From: Sepiola atlantica
Lineage: Eukaryota > Mollusca > Cephalopoda > Sepiida > Sepiolidae
Direction: 5' to 3'
Assembly (NCBI GenBank): GCA_963556195.1
Contig: OY744525.1
Location: 42,250,076-42,314,075 of the forward strand
DNA length: 64,000 nucleotides
The notes under the pieces were generated by a model. That model was not told where the DNA came from. It did not search any database and saw only the letters and a list, made by a program, of their open reading frames with translations. Below, piece by piece: positions 1 through 11,070 of the stretch; the first letter of the stretch is position 1, and each line of letters starts with the position of its first letter. The position numbers and the translations under genes are program-made.

Positions 1-62
1 AGTCAGTACTTCTACTCTTATGGAAATTAAAAAATTAGGCCTATGTATAATTTTCTTGAAGT

Positions 63-213
63 TTCTGTGTAGCTTAATTGGCATAAATATATTTTCATAA
101 CTGACTACCTAGCTCTACTCACGTATTGAGCACTGTTAAAGTAAATACTGAAAATTGATACATAAAAAATTATATCTCCTTATAACATTTTATGTGGATA
201 CATGAAATAATAA
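63..213 (+). repeat. Hammerhead family C element, 3' part
   Basis: This stretch is clearly homologous to 58881-59035, sharing CTGTGTAGCTTgATTG, TACCTAGCTCTACT, GAGCACTGTT and the end TTTTATGTGGATACATGAAAT. In the 58.8-kb copy a hammerhead-like core lies just upstream. Here that core is degraded (TTCTTGAAGTTTCTGTGTAGC), so only the flank remains. It is a dispersed repeat fragment with no coding potential. Confidence 0.7.
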
Positions 214-434
214 TATTTAGCTCCTCAAGTAGTTGAGCACTTTCATAAGAATTTATTTCATCCCTAAAAACACTGAAAAATAATATGGAAAAGGTTAACT
301 TAGAAACATCACTTAAGATTATTCCAACACCTAGCAAGCATGAATACGTTATTAAATTAATTAACAAATATGGACCTTAAAATATATATCTATGGAAGAT
401 CAATGAAGAAAAAATATTGCATTACTCAAATGGA

Positions 435-680
435 AATTAAAAATACTAGCAAACATATGATCTCTTTGGTCAGATATTTTTGTTAGTATATATGACAAAC
501 TAACATATACTACACTACTCCCCAAAAGGATCAGGAAATACATGGGAGGATGATCTCATGACAACAGAATAAATACTACACTACCCCCTCCCTTGAATCA
601 AACATTGAAAGATAGTACATTAATTAACATAGTTAACTGAATTAGATATTAAAATATAGTAAAATAGTACAAATACTAGA
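435..680 (+). repeat. Type A dispersed element
   Basis: Homologous to 10675-11070. Shared features in order are ACTAGCAAACATATG, a TATATAC spacer, CTCCCCAAAAGGA, TGGGAGGATGaTcTcATGAC, aATACTACACTAcCCCC and CATTGAAAGATA. The motif ATACTACACT matches the reverse complement of the U2 snRNA branch-point-recognition region, as in the U2-headed SINEs, although the body differs. The 61-bp minisatellite begins directly at its right end. Confidence 0.6.
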
Positions 681-2622
681 AGTAATAGTATAATTTCGGC
701 TTCAGAAATACAGATACCAAATCTCCATTAGTAATAATAGAAGTAATAGTATAATTTCGGCTTCAGAAATACAGATACTAAATCACCATTAGTAATAATA
801 GAAGTAATAATATAATTTCGGCTTCAGAAATACAGATACCAAATCTCCATTAGTAATAATAGAAGTAATAATATAATTTCGGCTTCAGAAATACAGATAC
901 CAAATCTCCATTAGTAATAATAGAAGTAATAATATAATTTCGGCTTCAGAAATACAGATACCAAATCTCCATTAGTAATAATAGAAGTAATAATATAATT
1001 TCGGCTTCAGAAATACAGATACCAAATCTCCATTAGTAAGAATAGAAGTAATAATATAATTTCGGCTTCAGAAATACAGATACCAAATCTCCATTAGTAA
1101 TAATAGAAGTAATAGTATAATTTCGGCTTCAGACAGACAGATACCAAATCTCCATTAGTAATAATAGAAGTAATAATATAATTTCGGCTTCAGACAGACA
1201 GATACCAAATCTCCATTAGTAATAATAGAAGTAATAATATAATTTCGGCTTCAGACAGACAGATACCAAATCTCCATTAGTAATAATAAAAGTAATAATA
1301 TAATTTCGGCTTCAGACAGACAGATACCAAATCTCCATTAGTAATAATAGAAGTAATAATATAATTTCGGCTTCAGACAGACAGATACCAAATCTCCATT
1401 AGTAATAATAGAAGTAATAATATAATTTCGGCTTCAGACAGACAGATACCAAATCTCCATTAGTAATAATAAAAGTAATAATATAATTTCGGCTTCAGAC
1501 AGACAGATACCAAATCTCCATTAGTAATAATAGAAGTAATAATATAATTTCGGCTTCAGACAGACAGATACCAAATCTCCATTAGTAAGAATAGAAGTAA
1601 TAATATAATTTCGGCTTCAGAAATACAGATACCAAATCTCCATTAGTAATAATAGAAGTAATAGTATAATTTCGGCTTCAGACAGACAGATACCAAATCT
1701 CCATTAGTAATAATAGAAGTAATAATATAATTTCGGCTTCAGACAGACAGATACCAAATCTCCATTAGTAATAATAGAAGTAATAATATAATTTCGGCTT
1801 CAGAAATACAGATACCAAATCTCCATTAGTAAGAATAGAAGTAATAATATAATTTCGGCTTCAGAAATACAGATACCAAATCTCCATTAGTAATAATAGA
1901 AGTAATAGTATAATTTCGGCTTCAGACAGACAGATACCAAATCTCCATTAGTAATAATAGAAGTAATAATATAATTTCGGCTTCAGACAGACAGATACCA
2001 AATCTCCATTAGTAAGAATAGAAGTAATAATATAATTTCGGCTTCAGACAGACAGATACCAAATCTCCATTAGTAATAATAAAAGTAATAATATAATTTC
2101 GGCTTCAGACAGACAGATACCAAATCTCCATTAGTAATAATAGAAGTAATAATATAATTTCGGCTTCAGACAGACAGATACCAAATCTCCATTAGTAATA
2201 ATAGAAGTAATAATATAATTTCGGCTTCAGACAGACAGATACCAAATCTCCATTAGTAATAATAAAAGTAATAATATAATTTCGGCTTCAGACAGACAGA
2301 TACCAAATCTCCATTAGTAATAATAGAAGTAATAATATAATTTCGGCTTCAGACAGACAGATACCAAATCTCCATTAGTAATAATAGAAGTAATAATATA
2401 ATTTCGGCTTCAGACAGACAGATACCAAATCTCCATTAGTAATAATAGAAGTAATAATATAATTTCGGCTTCAGACAGACAGATACCAAATCTCCATTAG
2501 TAATAATAGAAGTAATAATATAATTTCGGCTTCAGACAGACAGATACCAAATCTCCATTAGTAATAATAGAAGTAATAATATAATTTCGGCTTCAGACAG
2601 ACAGATACCAAATCTCAATTAA
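655..2622 (+). repeat. 61-bp minisatellite, about 32 copies
   Basis: Head-to-tail array with a strict 61-bp period and almost no indels. The anchor ATCTCCATTAGTAATAATAG recurs every 61 bases. Two interchangeable monomer variants (TTCAGAAATACAG and TTCAGACAGACAG) and minor variants (AAGAATAG, AATAAAAG) form blocks, which suggests local amplification of sub-blocks. A single diverged monomer-like sequence at about 11010-11065 lies at the end of a type A element, which suggests where the unit came from. Confidence 0.95.
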
Positions 2623-2699
2623 TGATAGATTATATCTCTGGAAGGTGAGTAGAAGGAAATAAATATTGGGTTTCTCGGATGTAAACTAAATAAATATTA

Positions 2700-2835
2700 T
2701 AGTTATAGAAGGTCAATGGAAGAGAAAATACTGGATTACTCAGCTGAAAATTAAAAAACATACTGGATTACTCAGCTGAAAATTAAAAAAAAAAATTGGA
2801 TTACTCAGACGGAAACTAAAAAATATGCTTAGTGG
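2700..2835 (+). repeat. ~31-bp short tandem repeat
   Basis: Three successive copies of a unit like ACTGGATTACTCAGCTGAAA followed by ATTAAAAA. A related single unit lies at about 400-445 on the other side of the 61-bp array, so the minisatellite sits inside a larger dispersed element. Confidence 0.7.
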
Positions 2836-3564
2836 TAAACAAGATTATTAAAATACACTTTTCAAAAGCTTTTTGAAACCAAAAAGACATTTTTTAATAA
2901 TCTTTCATTCTTCCTCTTCCACTCAATAAAATATACATGACTTTCCTCTTTACGGTAAATGGCATCGTTTTTTCTTCAGTCTGAAGACTTTAATCTACAG
3001 CCAAGATTGTTAAATGTTATGATGTTGTTGACTGACCTTTTCTCCGACTTGCAAAGGCCTCTTTCTTTTTTATTGCGTATTGTCAGGCTGCGTAGACGGA
3101 GAAAACAATACGCCGCATTCTTATCGAGAACAGACCATTTCTGTACTACTCTTGTAAACATGTTTAATTGAAAATATTAAGATTCTTCATAAAATAGTCT
3201 CAGACTTTTTGGACACAATTTCGGAATTCACTTTGAAGTAAATATCAGAATTATGCAACATTTAGAAAACATCGTTCATTGGATTTTCAGATTTTGCTTT
3301 CACTTTTGATGTTCCGAGCATGTTTACTGTTCATTTTGATTTCAACTTGGAATACCGGTTTCAATCTCTGTCAAGACAGTTGAGTTTACTTTACACTAAT
3401 ACTCTTGGAAAAGGCATAAATGTATTTCTCCTTTCTGTCTTTAGCTATAAGTGAAATGGTGGGAAGAATTTTGGCTATTGTGTCGTATAGAATGAGGGGG
3501 GGAGGGTCTTTGATTCCCACAGATTTCCTGTCTTCTTTTTTGTCAACCGAAATAGCTGTTCGTC
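2836..3564. other. AT-rich stretch, nothing recognised
   Basis: Contains a 70-codon plus-strand frame (2959-3171) with an overlapping antisense frame. Neither resembles a family I know. I see no repeat, RNA or promoter signal that I can support. Confidence 0.5.
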
Positions 3565-4060
3565 TCTCTCATTGACACGTAAGTAATTGCTCAGTGGAAA
3601 GTGACGTCTCTCAGCAGTGGTAAAATTTCTTTGCTTTTCTCATTGTGGCTGGAATAATAGAAGTCATTAAAGAAAACAACAAATAACTCCACTATTTCCT
3701 CTGGGATGTGATTTACTTTTTATAGTAATTTACAGCAAGTATATCAAGATGAGTGGCATCCCTCCCCCCCCCCCCTGACCAACTCCCATAGGGAGATGGA
3801 AGCCTTGAAAACAGCATCAGATCACTTTGATGCCAGACTCCAAAGAGAAGGGAATTCTCTAGGTTCTCTGCCACATACTTTCTCCCATGACGTCTTATCC
3901 TGACAGTCCTAATTCTAAACTTGACTTCTAATGGAAAATTCCATCCTCCTGCTTAAACTAACCTTATGTGGAGGTTTCCATTTTAAACCTTTTTGTTTTA
4001 CACACATAGCATCTAATCTTGCTCGAATTGCAGCATAGTGGATTCATTTGAATTCCCAGA
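3565..4060 (-). repeat. R2 dispersed repeat, reverse copy
   Basis: The reverse complement of this segment aligns by eye with 27520-27900. Shared blocks include ACTTCTAATGGAAAATTCCAT, ACCTTATGTGGA, the AATTTACAGCAAGTA block and AACAACAAATAACTCCA. No open frame or tRNA-like head was found. The class is unknown; it could be a non-autonomous element or an old LINE end. Confidence 0.6.
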
Positions 4061-4294
4061 TGTGGACTGCATTATTGGCCACCATATTGTCTTTTTATAG
4101 CTTGAATCTGCCTGGGTATGAAAATGTTGCATATTCTTTGATGCTAGTCTGATCAGGGTGAAGTGTAGCCATGAGTCCCCAGGTGTGGTGCGTTATAAGA
4201 TATGATTGATAGAATATGATCTTAGAGTCAGATAAAGACCTGTATGGGAAATAAATAATTGATTCGTTAGTTTAAACATGCCACATAGGAAAGA

Positions 4295-4560
4295 TTTGAA
4301 TTTAAATTCTAGTTGCTGCAAGATTGGATATGGATGTGTAAAAATAATGTTAAAAACGGAAATTTTCACATAAGGTTAGAGTAAGAAGAAATCGGAAAAT
4401 TCCATTAGAAGTTAAAAATTATAATTAGGGCTACGTGTTCAGGGTGTTGTGTCACAGATAGGAAATCTAGTGACATGTAGTGGATAAGCTGATAAAATCT
4501 TTCTCTTGTTTCTCAACTCTGAAGAAGAGGGGGTCGTGTTTCGGACAGCTGCTTCCTTCC
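4295..4560 (+). repeat. R2 dispersed repeat, forward partial copy
   Basis: Contains the R2 signature: AGATTGGATaTGGATGTG, AAAAATAATGTTAAAAACGG, TTTTCACATAAGGTTAGa, then a TTCCATTAGAAGTTA block. It is diverged from the copies at 3.9, 26.4 and 27.6 kb. Confidence 0.6.
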
Positions 4561-5119
4561 ATGGTCGGAGAAAGACCTACATAGTATTCTATATGCATAC
4601 TGTATATTGTAAAAGTAAAAGAAAACGCCTGAAAGAATTTTTAAACCCCAAATGATTGTGTGCTGTTGTTATTAATAACTTTTACAACTGTTGCTATTAA
4701 AAAAAAGACGACTACTGTTAACAACAAAGGAAACGAAAGAAGAGGAATACAGAAATGTCTGCTGCGATATCTCCACAACAATCACCCTTACAACTCGACA
4801 TTACTACCAATTGTGCTGATTACTTACAACATATCAACAAGACGATGTTGGCTAACTGGTTACAATGGAGTTTTAAAAAAAATTGGTTCGCCATAATAGT
4901 TGCTACAAGAATTTTGGATTATCTCAACGACATGTAAGGTTCTGTGAGATAGGTGGGTTAAAACCTCTCATTTTCCTTGTTCGGATAGTCTAGTGAATAA
5001 ATATAGGTTAAGTTAAAATCGTAATTGTGTCTTCCTTCATGAATATACCAGGCTATCCAAGGAAATATCTAGAGAACACTTTAGCCCTGACTCACAAAAG
5101 GAGAACATAACTTATTAAG
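4561..5119. other. AT-rich stretch, nothing recognised
   Basis: Holds two overlapping short frames (4660-4896 and 4755-4937) with no recognisable domain, and no repeat unit that I could match elsewhere in the window. Confidence 0.5.
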
Positions 5120-5133
5120 TAATATACAGAGTA

Positions 5134-5472
5134 TTGATTTACTCCTCTCCAGGAGTTAGGCACAAGGCCAGTTTTTATCTTACTCCCACAAGTAAGATGT
5201 GACCCAAGGTCGGGTCGGGAAAGTGGGGTTTAAAATTTGCCTGGGCAGCCCCGTCGGCATTCCCCGGTAGAGGCGCCTCAGGCAGTAAGCAATAAACTTA
5301 CTCTTCCCCAAAGAGGGGAGGCGAAGCCTGGGAGGGTGGACCTCCTAAAACTGCACAGGACAGACCCATAGACCAGCGTAAATCAAGCCCCGAAGGCCAA
5401 GACAATACCAGTCTATGGGGTGCAGTAGCCATCGGAACAGATACTACACTTTGATCTTAGCCAAAAGGCCAA
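5134..5472 (-). mobile_element. U2 snRNA-headed SINE, copy 1
   Basis: Read on the minus strand, the element begins TTGGCCTTTTGGCTAAGATC and continues AAAGTGTAGTATCTGTTC. This matches the 5' domain of metazoan U2 snRNA (stem-loop I plus the branch-point-recognition loop) before diverging at GATGG. A ~300-bp body rich in GGGAGG/CCTCCC follows and ends GGAGAGGAGTAAATCAA. It is flanked by a perfect 14-bp duplication, TAATATACAGAGTA (5120-5133 and 5473-5486), showing retroposition with target-primed integration. SINEs with snRNA-derived heads are known as the SINEU class in crocodilians. It has no coding capacity, so a partner LINE is inferred. Confidence 0.9.
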
Positions 5473-5486
5473 TAATATACAGAGTA

Positions 5487-6430
5487 GCCCCCTCCCCAAA
5501 TATGAGCCATATTTTTAATAAGTGAGCAATTACTTTAATATTCTCAAGCTCATTCAAGAGAAAATTTCGATGTCGTCAATATCTCATGTGTGTCAGAGTT
5601 ATTTAAAATTTTGCACATCATATAAAGGTGTGCTTGCAACACAGAGGTGCACATTTAGTGCCTATCATTAAACAGCGATAAAACAAAGAATATTGGACAT
5701 TCATGATTGAAACTTGGTGAGCAAGTCAGGCATAGACTGAAGTTTTATTTGTACCAAATATGGTTGCATTGCACAAAGGATTGGGAGTTTTATTAATGAT
5801 TCGATGGGTGGCAGTTTTTTTGGGGGGAGTCTCGGTTTTGATCAACAAATGTCAAATATTTTTAATATTCATTTATTAACTCAATTTCGCAACAACCACC
5901 GGCCAGTTTGGTTGTATCATAAATTTTAAGGAGTTTTAAGTATAATTTCTGTATCCAGGTATTCGTGGGGAAAGAAGCCCTATAGGTCAGCATGTGCCTC
6001 TTGACAACTGTTTTAACTTCACTATTTAAAAACTATCCTCTCTTATATATAAAATAAAGTAATTTTTTCTTGTATCTTCGACTTAAATAGCCGATTTTTT
6101 ATACAACGTATATAATTAAATCTGTTTTACAAGTCAATTAAGCCAAATATTGGTCTGTGTTTTCAAAAAAGGAAAAAACATGTATTTCCAATCGATTTAG
6201 AAAATGTTATATTTAATCTTGTTCGATATTTTGTTTTTGATTAGTGATAAAAAAAGGAAGGTGGGTTTACTCTCCCACTCAGATCTCCTACTCTCACCCA
6301 TGACCATCTGAACAAATTTAATGAGACATATTTTGCGAGATTCACTGGTATTAAATCATATTTCAAGCGTTTTCATTAGCTTAAATGTTGATGATGCCAT
6401 CTAAAATGGCTGATCTAAAGAGTTGTAGAT

Positions 6431-6484
<54 letters not shown>

Positions 6485-7030
6485 TTACCGGCATTCCAAA
6501 TAAACATATTTTTACCATGTAAACATACCCCTTAGATTAAAAAAACAATTTATCATAAAATATGATGCTCAGCCAATCGCAATTTATTATTTCTCATTCT
6601 TGTTTACTCATTAATATAACTATCTAGCCTTAGTCGTGCAACTATTCTAAAAAAAGGAAAACACAATGTAACACTTATCCTTTACCCAAAGGTAAATCCA
6701 AATATATTTCTTTTGTAAATACGTTTGTGCTTTGATTTATAAATATTTAACAGAATTCTTAACACTGGCAATATGGAAAAGAACCTATATTATAAATCCG
6801 TATTTCTTATAATACAAGACATTTTGAAAGAAAATTAAAAGTAACAAACTACACATTTTCAGAAATTGTTATGCAACTTAAAAATCTTATGTTTGAATCA
6901 GTAAAATTACAAAAAACAGTCAGTTATCACATAATTGATAAAGATAACTTACAAAAATTATTTGATATGTCTTTAAATAATTGTTCAAGGAATATTGTAC
7001 ATGTTGTCCCAAAGAAATGCTGTATGCCGA
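5487..7030. other. AT-rich intergenic DNA with one (AG)n tract
   Basis: Apart from an (AG)n tract at 6432-6484, I recognise no gene, repeat unit or structured RNA here. Confidence 0.5.
6432..6484 (+). repeat. (AG)n microsatellite
   Basis: Near-perfect dinucleotide AG repeat with one AAAG interruption. Confidence 0.97.
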
Positions 7031-7034
7031 TTAT

Positions 7035-7830
7035 TTAGTACTTGTTTTTGAGACAATGGAAAGTTTGGCGGAATGCTATGGAAAGTAAAGGTCTGAGAGT
7101 GAATGTTACTGGGACCAAATTGATGATCAGTGTTGGAAAACCTTCAGAAAGAGGAAAGTTCCCCTGCTCATTTTGTGGAAATAGAGTTGGGTGCAACTTA
7201 ATTTTTGTAACCATTGGGTACACAAGAAGTGCAGTGGAATTACTAGTAGATTGGAAGATGATAACCCGTTTGTGTGCAAGAAAATGAAGATGGATGAGAA
7301 CTCAGATGTGGAGAACATATTTGAATGGCTAAGCTATTGAGATTGTTCAGAAGTTTTGTTATCTTGGTGATACGATTGGAGCACAGGGAGGAGCAGGTGC
7401 TAGTATAATTGCAGGAGTTAGGGGGTAGATTGATCAAGACCAAGGGAAGAGTCTATCAGGCATGTGTATGAAGTGTGACCTGGTCATGTGTTGCACGGAG
7501 AGAAATGATATGAGAATTATACGATAAATGTGTATTGTGTAATGTAAGTCTTTTTAATAAAGGTCGAGATCTGATGACCCCCAGAGAAAGATTAAATCTA
7601 GACAGTATAGGGAGATATGTGCAGAAAAGGAAATTTCGTTGGTATGGTCATGCTGAAAGAATGAATGAAAGTTCATGGGTTAGTAGATATAGAGCAGTTG
7701 GGGTATCAGGGTCAGTTAGTAGGAGAAGGCCGAAGAAAACATGGAAAGAAGTGGTAAGAATGGACTTGAAAGATAGAGGGATAAATAAGACCTGGCCAGA
7801 GGTTAGTTTGGAAGTCAATTTCTGAAACTA
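7035..7830 (+). pseudogene. Non-LTR retrotransposon RT 3' relic
   Basis: Two collinear fragments of a reverse-transcriptase ORF lie in different frames. The first (about 7042-7287) carries WKVWRNAMESKGLRVNVTGT followed by a degraded zinc-knuckle-like segment (FPCSFCGNRVGCN). The second (about 7535-7825) carries RKFRWYGHAERMNESSWVSR and a SRRRPKKTWKEVVRMDLKD tail. The K.RWYGH.ERM...RGRPKKTW pattern is typical of RT C-termini in many invertebrate non-LTR elements. Frameshifts and stops between the fragments show that it is dead. A reverse relic of a similar element lies at 23154-23435. Confidence 0.8.
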
Positions 7831-7876
7831 AAAGCCATCTGACACATGGCAGTATGTAAAATGGACATTAAACCGA

Positions 7877-7878
7877 GT

Positions 7879-7937
<59 letters not shown>
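7877..7937 (+). repeat. (GAT)n microsatellite
   Basis: About 20 perfect ATG/GAT trinucleotides directly after the RT relic. It could have grown from the retrotransposon's 3' simple tail. Confidence 0.95.
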
Positions 7938-7993
7938 TGAGAGAGAATGGCACTCGGTGTAATGGGGTGTGTAGAATGAACGAGATTATAGAT

Positions 7994-8041
7994 ATGTATA
8001 TATATATAGATATATATATATATATATCCCCCTCTCTCTCT

Positions 8042-8080
<39 letters not shown>
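7994..8080. repeat. Compound (TA)n/(TC)n microsatellite
   Basis: TA runs interrupted by CCCCCTCTCTCTCTCC. It borders the hammerhead element on its left. Confidence 0.95.
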
Positions 8081-8083
<3 letters not shown>

Positions 8084-8084
8084 A

Positions 8085-8395
8085 ATATTTGTTTTGTTTA
8101 TTATACGTTTCATCCTTTATAATCGGGACTCATCAGCATAGAGATATGACTATTCACTACTGGTCATGCGATTCCGAGTATTTTACAACTCAAATCTCGA
8201 CATCTAAAAGCTGAATAGTGAATAAACTGATAATTTTAACACTTTATCCGGCGGCTTGAGGTCATAACAGCGTTCGACTTAATGAAAGGAACGATGCATT
8301 TATAGCTAGCGACGTCATGCTGTGTTAATACTACACTTACAGTGCCCATCTAGACGGGTTTTCTAGGAGCTACAAATAATAAATATTTGTTTTGT
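8085..8395 (-). mobile_element. Retrozyme-like hammerhead element, reverse copy
   Basis: The reverse complement aligns with one full unit of the 18.5-19.0-kb dimer. Shared blocks include CAAATATTTATTATTTGTaG, CACTGTAAGTGTAGTATTAA, CACAGCATGACGTC, ATGCATCGTTCCTTTCATT and GATAAAGTGTTAAAA. The hammerhead core lies at 8107-8142 on the minus strand, with stem I TCTATG, CTGATGAG and GAAAC; stem II is GTCC pairing with a changed GGAT. The stem III and cleavage region is truncated and most of the tRNA-like part is lost. (TA)n tracts flank both ends. Confidence 0.75.
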
Positions 8396-8414
8396 TTATT
8401 AGCTATGTCGGGAC

Positions 8415-8488
<74 letters not shown>

Positions 8489-8507
8489 GTATATATATAT
8501 ATATCCT

Positions 8508-8569
<62 letters not shown>

Positions 8570-8570
8570 T

Positions 8571-8643
<73 letters not shown>

Positions 8644-8645
8644 GA
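8415..8645. repeat. Compound (TA)n/(TC)n/(GATA)n microsatellite
   Basis: A TA block is followed by CTCT, TA, GAGA and then about 19 GATA units. All open frames here translate simple sequence. Confidence 0.97.
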
Positions 8646-9094
8646 TTATCTTAGCCACGATCCCGTACAATGCTTGGTAGTTCTTCTAGTCTACAATAAA
8701 AAAAATATTTTAAAAAAAGCATAAAAAATGGTGATGTTATTTTAAGTCAAACATCCAAAGATAAAACAAGTTTACTACCCCAATCGCAATTTTCTATTTC
8801 TATTTTCTCATCTATGAAACAATAAGCATGCGCAGTCCTAATTAGCAAACATCCCTTTCGGCACTTTCGTAAAGAATCTTAAGAATGAGTTTCTTATATC
8901 GAAATCAATCGTATTAGATACTTGAGAATATTAAAGCTGTCATCATCAGCTGAGTCGGCCTTCTTCATTTAGTTATTCAAGAACCTATTAAATCCTTTGT
9001 CAACCCCGGAAGCATTTTCACTCATTTCTGAAATCTAAATAATGCAAAAAAATATTCGCATTCAAGTAAACAAGCCTGCTTTGAAATTTATCTC

Positions 9095-9960
9095 TTTTTA
9101 GACGTATCCTAGCCTCACTGTGAAAGGCTTCGTCCGTCCATTTGCCGCTTTGTCAAGCTTAAGTTTGAAATAGTTTGCTAAACACTCAGATTGTATGAAT
9201 TCATCTGATTTTAAATGATGCACCCATGCACCTTTGTAAGAGACTTCGTCTGTCGGTCGATCTGTCACTTAAATTTGAAATAAAAGTTTTGTTGGTCTGT
9301 CATGCTTAAATTTTAAATAGCATTTTCGCTGGTCTGTCATGCTTAAGTTTGAAATAGTATTTTTATAGGTCTGTCACACTTAGGTTTGAAATAGTATTTT
9401 TATTGTTTAGTCAGGCTTACGTTTGAAATAGCATTTTCACTGGTCTGTCATACTTACGTTTGTAAATAGTATTTTCATCGGTCTATCATGCGTAAGTTTA
9501 AAATAAAATTTCGTTGGTCTGTTATGTAAAAGTTTGAAATAGCATTTTTATTGGTTTGTCACGCTTAGGTTTGAAATAACAGTTTCATTGGTCTGTTATG
9601 CTTAAGTTTTAAATAGTATTTTGATTGGTTAGTCATGCTTAAGTTTGAAATAGTATTTTCGTCGGTCAATCATGCTTACGTTTGAAATAGCATTTTCACT
9701 GGTCTGTCATACTTACGTTTGTAAATAGTATTTTCATCGGTCTATCATGCGTAAGTTTAAAATAAAATTTCGTTGGTCTGTTATGCTTAAGTTTGAAATA
9801 GCATTTTCATTGGTCTGTCATGCTTAGGTTCGAAATAGAATAAATAATGTTTTTCCTTTCAGTCTGTCATACTTAAGTTTAGAACAGCATTTTCGTCGCT
9901 GACCTTGCAGAGTAAATAGACGCATCTTAAGTCTCTATCCGTTCTTGTAGTCAAGATTTC
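9095..9960 (+). mobile_element. Element carrying a 37-bp satellite, locus 1
   Basis: About 16 diverged units of a 37-bp repeat (GGTCTGTCATGCTTAAGTTT then GAAATAGCATTTTCGTT). The left flank is TTTTTAGACGTATCC...GAAAGGCTTCGTC and the right end is TTTTCGTCGCTGACC...AATAGACGCATCTTAAG. The same left and right flanks bound other loci (33.0 and 35.0 kb, inverted at 40.4 kb). The start AGATGCGTC at 33.0 kb and the end GACGCATCT are inverted repeats of each other, so I read this as a non-autonomous TIR-like element with an internal satellite. There is no coding capacity. Confidence 0.7.
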
Positions 9961-10674
9961 TGAAGAAGGGGAAAATTTTCATATCAAGCAAAGCTTAATA
10001 CAATTGTGTCAGCGTGAAGTTATCAAACACCTGAGGTTCACACCTAAAGGTCATTTGTGTTTGTTTAGTTTGTGTTTATTTGTGTGTGGGGGGGGGGGGG
10101 GAGGGATACAAACAATTATCAATCCTTTTGGATCTTAACACAAGTGGAATGTCATAGTTCTATTAAATAAATATGAAGAGAGGGAGTTGTGTAATGGAAA
10201 AGAGATTGACACAAGGAACGAAGAAAATTGGAATGATTGGAGAAAGAGTTTGCTTAATGATTGCGGATTCATTATTAAGTGGTGAATGGTGGTTTTCAAA
10301 GTGGGTAAAGGTAAAAACAAAGAATCTATTTTATAATTGATAAGATTTCGTCTGTTTCTATGTCACTTATAAGCTCCAAAACTACCAGATAGAAATTTGG
10401 CATAAAGTATCTTTGAAATATCAGGTGTGTTACGAACGTTAACAATGTTGATACTACTATTACTACTACTACTACTACTACTACTACTACCAAAATAGGC
10501 TAAACACTTACAGGCTCTAAAACTACTGGGCAGAATAGCTCTAAATTTGGTTTAAAGCATCCTTTTAGCATTATCTCTGAATTAATCCAATTTGTTCTTA
10601 ACATTTTCTCGTTCTATTTTTAACAAAATCAGACAAATTTGCCTATTGATTATTTTATTTCATTTTTCAATAAT
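9961..10674. other. Mixed simple sequence, no gene seen
   Basis: Holds a poly(G) run near 10088-10101 and a (CTA)n tract at about 10449-10490. No family could be recognised in the short frames. Confidence 0.5.
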
Positions 10675-11070
10675 TCTGACTAGCAAACATATGTTCGTTA
10701 TGGTCGCATAATTTTGCCAGTATATACGATGAACGAACATATATGACACTGCCCTCCCTCAAAAGGAGAAGGTAATACCTGGGAGGATGGTATTATGACG
10801 AACAAACATATACTACACTAACTCTCCAAAAGGAGGAGGTAATGCCTGAAAAGATGATCTCATGACAACAGAACAGATACTACACTATCCCCCCCCCTAA
10901 AGAACTGTCATGCCCCCTCCCCAAAAAAGGAGGTAATGTCTGGGAGGATGGTATAATGACTACAGCACAGATCCTATACTACCCCCCCTACATACACACC
11001 TGAATTGAGCATTGAAAGATACCAAGTTTCGGCTTTCTCCATTATTAATAGAAGTAATAGGTTTCAGACA
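10675..11070 (+). repeat. Type A element with three internal modules
   Basis: Three successive modules of about 75-85 bp share CTCCaAAAAGGAGGAGGTAAT, cTGGGAGGATGGTaTtATGAC and an ATACTACACTA-like end. One module contains AACAGATACTACACT, an exact reverse complement of the U2 branch-point-recognition segment. It ends with CATTGAAAGATACCA, TTTCGGCTTT and TAATAGAAGTAATAGg, a single diverged monomer of the 61-bp satellite at 655-2622. Confidence 0.65.

Noticed and set aside
655..2622. CRISPR array
   Set aside because: Contiguous 61-bp minisatellite without unique spacers, in a eukaryotic context.
5430..5472. U2 snRNA gene
   Set aside because: Only the first ~40 nt match U2; the Sm site and stem-loops III/IV are absent and target-site duplications show a SINE.
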